DNA of 27,982 bases. Origin: Mesotaenium endlicherianum. Taxonomy: Eukaryota; Streptophyta; Zygnematophyceae; Zygnematales; Mesotaeniaceae. The notes beneath the pieces were generated by a model. The model saw nothing but the letters and a program-made list of their open reading frames with translations. It did not search any database and was not told the DNA's origin. Made by a program: the position numbers and the translations under genes. The stretch spans positions 739,823 through 767,804 of the forward strand of contig WELA01006903.1 of NCBI GenBank assembly GCA_009602735.1. The letters are read 5' to 3'. This document shows, in pieces, positions 8,835 to 17,749 of this stretch; within the stretch, counting starts at the first letter, position 1, and every line of letters begins with the position of its first letter.

Positions 8835-9554
8835 TGTAATGAATCAGTATAATAGTGGATATGATATTCATTTAAATATAATAGTTAATTAAGTTCAGCC
8901 TGCTGAACTTCAGTTAATAGTCAGTCTGCTGGACTTTACATAATTATCAGTTTAATGACTCAGCCGGAAGCAGCAGGCTGAAGTCCATATAAGTCAGCTT
9001 GCTGACCCATTCTTTGACAGCCAGCTGACTTCCGTACTCGGTAGCAGCGAACTGCCTTGACATACACCTAAGCACGATATGCTAGATGAATGGCCAGATG
9101 ACATCCCTATGATGGATGGCTATTCGGGATGATGGGAGATGGCGGTGGATTTGGTTAACCGAGGTCCTACCAACGTGGTTAACTCCCGGGTAGGCGGTGC
9201 CATCGCACTGACCGTTGAACAGTAAACTCATTCCATGTACATATGCTAGGCATTGCTCTCGAGTTCGGCATTCGGAAACGAGGCCAACTCTCTTGTACAG
9301 CTTACTGAGAGAGATCTGAATCCAAGGCGAGAAGCCATTGATACGCACTGTCTTCTAACCTTGCTTATGTATGAGTTTACTGATTTGCATTATTGATGCT
9401 AGTTTACTCGCATTTGACTTACGAGTATTATTCACTGCTAGTGTATTGTCCTTTGCCGTTTAACCAGTTAACGGAAATTACCATAAAGATTACTTGCTGA
9501 TATAAAGATCTTTATTAATTGTTAATCGCCTATTTGGTAAGTCGATTCATTTCA
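8835..9554 (+). repeat. 5' LTR of family-A copy 2
   Basis: It starts TGTAATGAATC and ends GATTCATTTCA. The termini form an imperfect inverted repeat (TGTAATGAATC versus TGAAATGAATC). U3 holds several CAGC/GCTG palindromes (8891-9031), and near the end there is a perfect 14-bp palindrome ataaagatctttat (9502-9515). Confidence 0.97.
8891..9031 (+). promoter_or_regulatory. Array of GCTG/CAGC palindromes in LTR U3
   Basis: It includes aagttcagcctgctgaactt (8891-8910, 9-bp arms), agtcagtctgctggact (8919-8935), cagcc...ggctg (8961-8980), gtcagcttgctgac (8993-9006, 6-bp arms) and gacagccagctgac (9016-9029). Repeated half-sites of one kind in U3 suggest binding sites for a host transcription factor. 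The role is inferred, and all family-A LTRs in the window keep the array. Confidence 0.5.
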
Positions 9555-9555
9555 G

Positions 9556-9567
9556 TGGTATCGGAGC
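9556..9567 (+). other. Primer-binding site of copy 2
   Basis: TGGTATCGGAGC begins one base after the 5' LTR and resembles the complement of the plant initiator-Met tRNA 3' end, with one mismatch. Confidence 0.8.
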
Positions 9568-9588
9568 AGTTATCACAGTCTTCTTTGT

Positions 9589-11067
9589 ATGGTAAGGACA
9601 AGGTCTCAAACTAGCAACTCCCGAGACATGGAGAACCAGGATAACGAGAATGTCGAAAACCAGGCGGAAAGCCATGTAGCGGGAAACCGTACCTATTCGG
9701 AAGCAGTAGCGGATACTGCAGCTAGGGAGGCTGCAGATGAGGCAGCTGCTATTGCCTCAGTCGCAGCTCAGCAAGCTGAGGAGGAGATAGCCAGACTAGA
9801 AGCTGAACAAGTAGCAAAGGCCGCTGAAGATATACAAAGGAGGGAAGGACAGCCAGCTGACGAGCGCACTGTTGAAGAACTTATGGCATCAAGGGCCAAT
9901 GTTCTGAACCCACCTCCTGCCGTACAACTCAATGTACCCCTAGGTCAAATACGTGACCGGCTGAATGCGGCAGGAATTGCTGCTGCAGGAGCAAGAGGGA
10001 TTGTTGAGGACACTACTCAGCGAGTAGATGCCAATGCTGCTGCTGCATTTGCTAATCTACCACCCCAAAATGTAGACTTGGGAGCATTGTTCGTTCAGAT
10101 GCAGTCGCAAATGGCGACCATGTATCAGTCCCAGCAGGAGGACAAAAGAATCATAATGTCCCTACTCCGGGACAGAGACCAACTGGGGTCTCACACCACT
10201 AGTGGTGGTGGCCGAGGGCCTAGTAAGCCCAAGCCGAAACCTCCCCAGGACTATGATCCTGAGGGAAACAGAACATATTACCTGATCAAGTTCCTCGCGG
10301 ATGTTGAGCAGTGGCTGGAGAACTACCCAGAACTGCAAGATTAGGAGAAGGTCAGGCACACCGGTGCGCTACTGAAAGGCAGTGCCGCAGACTGGTGGCT
10401 TTACTGGAAAGAAGAGCGTAAGGCTCGGCAACTCGGTGACCCTACGTGGGTAGAGTTTGTCGAGAAGTTGCATGAGAAGTTTGATGTCATCAACCAGCAG
10501 GAGAAAGCTATCTATGCGATGATCTCCCTGACACTGAAGCAGACCACTTCAGTTGCTGAGTTTGCTCAAAAGTTCCAAGAGAACATGATGAAGCAGCCTG
10601 ATTTGCCAGAACGGTATAGGATAGCATACTTCAGGTATGGCTTGAAATCTGAGGTCTCTGGTCATTTTGCAGAGAAAAAGTATGAGAAACTGGCTGACTT
10701 GATCCGGGATGCGGACGCCTGGGATCAGCAGCAGTTCAATCACAAGCGCCAGAGTAACGCTTTGGTGTCTAAGATTGCCAAAAAGCCTCACGGTTCCTAC
10801 AATGCAGTTGAAGGAGACCAGGCTGAGGATAATCAGGGTGATGAATATGAGTATGAGTACAATGCTATTCAGTCTAGAGGTAGAGGCGGTTTCTCTCGAG
10901 GTGGCTATGGAAGGGGTGGTGGTAGGACTAAGCCGAGACCAGCCTCAGCAAAATCTACTTGCTACCATTGTCAGCAGAAAGGCCACTACAGAGAACAGTG
11001 TCCAGTCAAGCACCTTCTCAAGGTCAAGAGAAAAGACCAGCCTTTAAAAGACAGCAACAGTCAGTAA
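9589..11067 (+). pseudogene. gag: Gag of family-A copy 2 (one nonsense codon)
   Basis: Start and end correspond to copy 1 Gag (492 codons). Codon 252 is TAG (10342-10344), where copy 1 has TAC (Tyr), so translation would stop inside the capsid domain. The rest of the frame stays open to TAA at 11065-11067. The RGG-like stretch and the CCHC knuckle ([14 protein letters not shown], 10960-11001) are kept. The first half contains the Ala/Glu-rich helix and a Pro-rich linker before the capsid domain. Apart from the stop there are only a few substitutions relative to copy 1. Confidence 0.94.
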
Positions 11068-11084
11068 TCCAGTCTACTGACTGT
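11043..11084 (+). promoter_or_regulatory. Programmed -1 ribosomal frameshift signal, copy 2
   Basis: The slippery heptamer TTTAAAA (11043-11049) is phased T TTA AAA in gag. A 7-nt spacer (11050-11056) leads to a 9-bp stem, 11057-11065 paired with 11076-11084 (core CAGTCAGT with ACTGACTG), with a 10-nt loop. The gag stop is at 11065-11067. Pol begins in the -1 frame, as a -1 slip requires. Confidence 0.82.
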
Positions 11085-14000
11085 GAGGATGCTAGAGATA
11101 GTGAGTCGTCACTAGCTGCCCTCGTAGCAAGTATTATGGGTCCTGCTGAACTGGATTCACTATGCATGCCTGACAACCAGATAAAGGAGACCATCAGCAA
11201 TATAGACGTCCAGAAAGTGCACACTCTGGATGCTCTTGTTCCACCTGATGTCCAACATTTCTTTGCTAAGTCAGGAGAACAATGCCAAAATCAGGAAAAG
11301 ACAGTCTCCCCTATCCTTATGCATTGCATGAGTGCAGGTAGGAAGGTGAGGGCATTTGTTGACGGAGGGGCGTCACATACTTTTATCCACAAGTTAAGCG
11401 GCTAAGGCTGCCTACTGTCACCCAAGGGAATAGAAAAATATTCCTTGGAGATGCCTCAAGTATCCCGGGAGGAGTTATAACCAAGCCTATTGAGGTCCAG
11501 TTAGGTTCTGGCATCGCAGTTCTAACTGAAACGCTTACATTTGAGGTACTCAACACTGGCTTTTATGATCTCATGCTAGGCAGGTCCTGGCTTAATAGAC
11601 ATCAAGCTGAAGTGTGTTGGAGCAGAGGTACAGTTAAAGTGAGAGGAGCCAGTGATGGGCAGACTAACTTGGCACCCACCAGTGCTCTTCCTCTTGTCCT
11701 GTGTCGATGGCAAATGAAGGAAAAGAAGAGGCTTCCAGAAGGATGCAAGTTGCTGAATGCAATGGAGTTCGTCAAAAGCTGGAACCAGAAGGAAGACAGA
11801 ATGTTCTGTCTGCTGCTAAGAGAGGTACCTCCTCAACCTGAAGAAGAGATGGAGAAAAAGGTAAGCCCTCCGGAGCACCCTACTGCTGCAAAAATTGTTG
11901 CTCAGTACACGGATGTATTTAATATGCCTCCAGGACTACCCCCTAAAAGGGAAGTAGATCATAGGATTGATCTATTACCTGGTAGCCAGCCACCCTGGCA
12001 ACGCACTTATGGCTTGTCTTATTTGGAGAGCGAGGAGTTGAAAACACAGATTGCAGAGCTGGAGGAAAATGGTTACATTTCTCCCAGTAAATCACCTTAC
12101 GGCGCACCCATCCTATTTGTTAAGAAAAAGGATGGCAGTATGCGGATGTGTGTGGATTACAGAGCCCTGAACAGAATTACAGTAAAGAACAAGTATGCCT
12201 TACCCAGAATCGAGGACTTGCTTGATACCCTGTCTGGCGCTAAGGTGTTCAGTAAGATAGATCTCAAGAGTGGTTATCATCAAATCAGAATTGCTGAAGG
12301 GGATGAACACAGGACTGCCTTCCGCACACGTTATGGACACTATGAGTTCAACGTGATGCCATTTGGACTGACTAATGCTCCTGCTACCTTTATGGGTGCT
12401 ATGAATGACATTTTCAGACCTTATTTGGATAAGTTTGTGCAAGTTTTCCTGGATGATATTTTAATTTTCTCTAAAGATGAAGTTCAGCACCCTGAACACT
12501 TAAAGACAGTCCTGGACACTCTGCGGAAAAATCACTTATATGCTAAAATGAGCAAGTGTGATTTCTTTAAGGAAAGTATTGAATTCTTAGGCCACGTTGT
12601 CAGTAAAGAGGGCATCAGTGTGGATCCTAAGAAAGTCCAGACCATAAGGGACTGGCCAGTACCACAGTTGGTCTCTCAAGTTAGATCATTCCTCGGGTTG
12701 GCTAACTACTATAGGAGATTTATTGAGAATTATTCCACAAAGGCCAGTAAACTGACTGACCTTACTAAGAAAGACATCGGGTATGTGTGGGGGGAAGAGC
12801 AGCAGGCTGCCTTCCAGACCCTTAAAGATGCCCTTTGTTCTGCCCCAGTGCTAGCCGTGTATGACCCCAGCAAACCGGTGCAGGTGGTTACTGATGCCTC
12901 TGATTTTGCCATGGGTGCTATTTTGTTGCAGCCTGCTGACAAAACCACAAAGGATGGTAAGGTACGGCAGGAGTGGCATCCTGTGTTGTATGAGTCTATG
13001 AAATTTAATCCAGCGGAGATTAATTACTCAGTGCATGATAAAGAGCTGCTAGCTATCATTCATGTACTCAAACAGTGGAGAGCATACTTACATGGTAAAG
13101 CTTTTAAGGTGATTACAGATCATCTAGCTCTGACCCACTTTCAGAAGAAGTCCAAGCTGTCGAGGAGGGAGAACCGCTGGAGCCAGATGCTGGAGCAGTT
13201 CCAAGTCCAGATCGACTACAAACCAGGGAAGTTGAATCCTGCTGATGCACTCTCTAGAAGACCTGACTTGCAAGAAAGGAACTTTAGTCAGCATGCTGTA
13301 GATAAAGTCCTGTGTGCACTCACTTCACTAAAGGTGAAAAAGTCCTTCCTTGAACAACTTAGGAAAGCCTACCTTTCTGACCCAACATTTGAGCCCAGCC
13401 CCACTACTGGTGTGTGTCGTGCTACTGCACTCGGGTATAAGCTCAAGGGAGGGGTCTGGGTGACTGAAACCACTTCAGGCAGGCTGAAGCTGGTCATTCC
13501 TAATAATTTGGAAATAAGGTCTCTCTTACTGAGTCAAGCTCATGACAGTCTCCTGGGTGGACATTTGGGGCAGGCCAAAACTGTTGCAAACTGGCAAAAC
13601 ATTACCATTGGGAGGGGTTACCCCGGGAGGTCTTGAAATATGTCAAGTCCTGTGACCAGTGTCAGAGAAATAAGTCTCGGCACACACCACTCGAAGGTCT
13701 CTTGCAACCCCTGCCCATCTCAGTTGGACGCTGGGAAACTATATCCATGGACTGGGTGGTCTCACTACCAAGAACTGCCAATGGGCATGATTCAATACTG
13801 GTAGTCGTGGATAAATTGACAAAAATGGTCATTTTTATCCCCACAACTGTCAAAGTGACTGCACTCGAAACAGCGAGACAGTTCTACAACCATGTAGTAT
13901 GCCAACATGGGCTCCCTTCTAATATCATCTCAGACAGAGACTCAAAATTCACCTCTAAGTTCTGGAGAGCTTTAATGGGGTTAATGGGAGTCAAACAGCT

Positions 14001-14844
14001 GCTCAGCACAGCAAACCACCCTCAATTTGATGGGCAGACTGAAAGAACTAACCGAATTCTGAAGGAGGTGCTCAGAGCATATAAAAACCAAAAACAAGAT
14101 AATTGGGATGACCTATTGCCTCAAATTCAGTTTGCGGTCAATAGTGCGGTGCACACGTCAACGGGCAAGACTTCTTTTGAACTCAGCCTGGGTAGAGTTC
14201 CTAAGTCTCCTTTAAATGTACTGTGGGGGTGTTTAACTTGCCCTAAAGGGATTGACAACCCGGTCTCCCTCCAGTTAACTCAGGAATTTGCTGACACCCT
14301 GTCAGACGTCCAACGAAACCTGCACAAGGCCCAAGAAAACCAACAAAAATACGCTAATCAACACCGTCGGGAACTGACCTTTTCTAAAGGCGATTTGGTC
14401 AAACTGCATTCTCAGCACCTGTACCTCCCTGGTGTGGTCAAGAAAAAGCTTGGCCCTGTCTGGGTCGGTCCATATTCGGTGGTACGTCGTATCGGTCAGA
14501 ATGCTTACAAACTGAACATGTCAGCTGAATACAAGGGTCACCCGGTCTTTAATGTCTCCTTCCTGGAACCATACATCAAAGGTGATACACTGTTCACAGG
14601 TCGGTTACCTGTCCAACCGGGACCGGTCCCCGCTGTCCGGGACGGCGACCCTGAGGAATATGAGGTCGATGAGATTTTAGACGCTCGCTCGGTCCGTCGA
14701 TCGTCTAAATATGTCATGAAATACCTCATTCGATGGAAGGGTTACGATGCCTCTGTAGTCACTTGGGAGTTTAAGGACCACTTGACCAATGCCAAAGGGG
14801 CGTTGAAACGGTTCCACCTTCGGGCCGCGGGAGTCCCTCCATAA
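11050..14844 (+). pseudogene. pol: Pol of family-A copy 2: protease, RT, RNase H, integrase, chromodomain (two frameshifts)
   Basis: The frame entered by -1 slippage carries the protease site VDGGAS (about 11356-11376). A 7-bp deletion after 11393, relative to copy 1, shifts the frame. The second frame holds the end of the protease, RT with FLDD (about 12450-12461), RNase H and the first integrase zinc ligands. A one-base deletion near 13586 shifts it again. The last frame (13633-14844) has CDQC, the DDE core (with Met at 13633 as residue 1: D40, D101, E137, spacing 35), the GPF/Y module and a chromodomain at about 343-395. Its aromatic-cage candidates Y343, W368 and Y371 are kept. Each shift is -1, so the three frames follow one another in sequence. 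Copy 2 has HPQFDGQTER where copy 1 has the usual [10 protein letters not shown]. Confidence 0.94.
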
Positions 14845-15234
14845 CTGTCATTTCAGTTGACACGGGAAGGTGACAGGCGGTCCTGTCTCCATTTAAGTTG
14901 GAGGGGAAAATATATGACAGTTAGTGAGCGAGAGCGATAAAAGGACAAATACGTGAATCCTAAGTGTCAGCATAGTGACAGAGGGGACAGCCTGGCCCAC
15001 ATAAAGCACCTTGAGCTGAAGGAAAAAGGGCCTCGCACAACACTACATCACTTAACTCACCTTACAACAGAATCATACGTTTATGTTTAGCGCATCGCAA
15101 CTACGTCAACGTTTAGCAATCAACCTGTAAGGTAAACAGCAGCTAATCCACTATACTAATACTAACATACTTCCTGCAATCCCTATGACAAAGGTTCACA
15201 TCCTACTAACTTGTGCCCTGGTTACATGCACAGG
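14845..15234 (+). other. Spacer between pol and third ORF, copy 2
   Basis: About 390 bp with no convincing gene. It contains several GT-rich donor-like sites (ctgtaaggtaaac near 15126-15138) and an acceptor-like tgcacag just before the third-ORF ATG at 15235. It may therefore serve in making a spliced subgenomic RNA, which is unproven. Confidence 0.45.
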
Positions 15235-16911
15235 ATGGCGCCCACCACACAAAAGCAGGACGAAAAGCGCAAGGCAGAAGAAGCCAGGAGGACAATGGAG
15301 CAATACCAAAAGGAGCTGGCGGCGACGTCCCTCACCAGGAGAGAACAAGAAAGGGTCCGCAGACAACAAGAGGCGGCAGAAGAGGCACAGAGGAAGAAGG
15401 ATCAGGAAGCGGAAAACCTCAGGAAAGCTGAGGAGGAGAGACAGAAGAAACAACAAGAAGAAGCGGCAGCGGCAGAGGAGGAGAAAAGGAAATAGATTGA
15501 AGCGGACAGACAGAAGAACTTGGCCGCTTACAGGTATACTGTGGTGGGTGGCCAAAACTTTGATACCTTGAAGGAAGCATTGCTGGCAGCCCAGGAGATC
15601 AACAGGCTGGAACAGACAACACTACTACAGCGGGACAGAGCTGCAGCACTGGATAGGTACATCGAGGCACACACTGATGTGGTCCTCTACGAAGATTTTG
15701 CCAAGATGGTGGGCTATACAGCAGAGCAGGCCCGGTATCTCGCAGATGATTCAGAGGACAAGCCGGTCCCCATACCGGGAATAGTGGGAGATCAGAGACT
15801 CATCCGGATGGTGAGCATGCGGCCCGATAGCTTTAAGGATACGGTATTCTACCTCACACTGCTGCCAGCTTACAATGAAGTTGAGAGAAGGAGCTGGGAG
15901 TACTTGGCCAGGGAAGCAGGACAGCAGATGTTCTCTCCCCACTGGTTCCCGTGTAAACTGAGGAAGGCTGAGCACGGACCCCAGTACTACCAGCAGCCAA
16001 CAGACTGGAGGTGGATGACCGTCACAAATAAGAAGCAGGAGTGTGACCGAGCCCAACCGGATGACTTCCACTATGGCCTAGACGGCTATCTCATCCTACC
16101 ACCTCACATTGCCCCTTGGGACCCCAGGCTGAATGGATGCCTGAGCAATATGAATGCAGAGACCAAGGAACATAGGAGGAGGGGAAGAGACTACTTCTCT
16201 AAGGGAAAGCATGCCTTTGTCAAATGGGCAAAGAATGCAGGCCGGATAGATATCAGTAGGCTGAAGGCCAAGCAACCTCCAGCGCGCCCTAAGAAAGGGA
16301 GGTCGGTAGACTACTCCATGTCTACTAGGGAGCAGGACGACTTAGTGGACGAGACCCCTACTCTCTCCGAGGAGGAGGATGAGGAGGATGAGGAAGAAGA
16401 ACAAGGCAGAGGAGAAGCATCAGCAGCAGGTACTCAGGATACCCAGGGACAGGCAGTGGCACTTCCTAAAGAACCACGATCAGGTGTGTGGAATGTGATC
16501 CCCGTTATGGCGACAACTGGACCCCGCGCTCGCTCCCCCAGCCCACCTGCCCAAGCAGGGGAAGAAGCTGATCTGACTGTATTGGGCAGCAGACACAGGC
16601 AGAAATCCCCAGAGGACAGGGGTGCCAGAAGAGGGACACGCGGGTGGGCCAGAGGTATGCCAGCCTCCCCCTCCGCTCAGGGGCATGTACCTCTAGCCAA
16701 TGTATTTCAGCATCCTACTGGAATGCCTGTCTATGTGGGGATCAACACCCAAGTGGTTGAAGAGCAGGCTACCATCCTTCGTTCTCCTCGAGGTCCAACT
16801 TTAGAGCAAACAGGGTTCTTTAGAAGGCCAGCTGACAGACCTAGAGGGCTGTCAAGATCTGGGTCCAGATCTTCGTCTCCTGATCCTGAAGCCCCAGGAA
16901 CGACCCCTTAA
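15235..16911 (+). CDS. Third ORF of family A, copy 2: coiled-coil plus unknown domain (amber codon inside)
   Basis: Function unknown. The ATG at 15235 (MAPTTQKQDEKRKAEEARR) opens a charged coiled-coil of about 85 residues. TAG at 15493-15495 follows, and the same frame continues to 16911 with no further stop. The second part has no early ATG (the first is 15706), so it depends on readthrough, splicing or an ancestral sense codon. It contains the YTVVGGQNFDTLKEALLAA start, a Trp/Tyr/Pro-rich middle, a basic KAKQPPARPKKGR patch, an acidic run and a Ser/Pro/Arg tail. A 10-bp insertion near 16813 relative to copy 1 changes the last 40 or so residues. No membrane segment is visible. Its position resembles env-like genes of some plant elements, but the composition looks more like an intracellular nucleic-acid or chromatin-associated protein. 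Confidence 0.78.
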
Positions 16912-16988
16912 GGTGACAGGCTGAAAAGACAGTCAGTAGGGGAGGCTGGTCAGGGTCAGTTTCTTTTATTTAAGGCTTTGCAGTATAA

Positions 16989-17007
16989 TGTTGTCGAGGC
17001 GACAACA
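16989..17007 (+). other. 8-bp hairpin beside the polypurine tract, copy 2
   Basis: TGTTGTCG-AGG-CGACAACA is a perfect stem-loop 17 bases before the 3' LTR and is identical in copy 1. Confidence 0.75.
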
Positions 17008-17008
17008 A

Positions 17009-17024
17009 GTTAAGTTGGAGGGAT
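17009..17024 (+). other. Polypurine tract region of copy 2
   Basis: gttaagttggagggat directly precedes the LTR start TGTAATG. The ggaggga core is the likely plus-strand primer. Confidence 0.6.
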
Positions 17025-17744
17025 TGTAATGAATTAGTATATTAGTGGATATGATATTCATTTAAATACAATAGTTAATTAAGTTCAGCCTGCTGAACTT
17101 TAGTTAATAGTCAGTCTGCCGGACTTTACATAATTATCAGTTTAATGACTCAGCCGGAAGCAGCAGGCTGAAGTCCATATAAGTCAACTTGCTGACCCAT
17201 TCTTTGACAGCCAGCTGACTTCCGTACTCGGTAGCAGCGAACTGCCTTGACATACACCTAAGCACGATATGCTAGATGAATGGCCAGATGACATCCCTAT
17301 GATGGATGGCTATTCGGGATGATGGGAGATGGCGGTGGATTTGGTTAACCGAGGTCCTACCAACGTGGTTAACTCCCGGGTAGGCGGTGCCATCGCACTG
17401 ACCGTTGAACAGTAAACTCATTCCATGTACATATGCTAGGCATTGCTCTCGAGTTCGGCATTCGGAAACGAGGCCAACTCTCTTGTACAGCTTACTGAGA
17501 GAACTCTGAATCCAAGGCGAGAAGCCATTGATACGCACTGTCTTCTAACCTTGCTTATGTATGAGTTTACTGAATTGCATCATTGATGCTAGTTTACTCG
17601 CATTTGACTTACGAGTACTATTCACTGCTAGTGTGTTGTTCTTTGCCGTTTAACCAGTTAACGGAAAATACCATAAAGATTACTTGCTGATATAAAGATC
17701 TTTATTAATTGTTAATCGCCTATTTGGTAAGTCGATTCATTTCA
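17025..17744 (+). repeat. 3' LTR of family-A copy 2
   Basis: It is 720 bp, the same length as the 5' LTR, with about 15 scattered differences and no visible indel. Confidence 0.97.
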
Positions 17745-17749
17745 GACTC
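17745..17749. repeat. Target-site duplication of copy 2 (right)
   Basis: gactc directly follows the 3' LTR and equals 8830-8834. Confidence 0.96.

Larger units (their letters stand above)
8835..17744 (+). mobile_element. Family-A chromovirus copy 2 (8.9 kb, full length)
   Basis: Two 720-bp LTRs (8835-9554 and 17025-17744), a primer-binding site, gag, pol with chromodomain, a third ORF and a polypurine tract are all in order. The target duplication gactc flanks it. By eye the LTRs differ at about 15 positions, around 2 percent, making this the youngest insertion of the three. Gag has one nonsense codon and pol two frameshifts, so it is not autonomous now. Confidence 0.98.

Noticed and set aside
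15185..15571. A +2-frame Arg/Lys-rich open frame overlapping the third ORF (and its mirror at 7453-7839)
   Set aside because: It is a frame-shifted reading of the repetitive gag/aag codons of the coiled-coil and ends inside the next domain.
15235..16911. Third ORF as an envelope gene
   Set aside because: The position fits, but I see no signal peptide, transmembrane segment or cleavage-site-like region.
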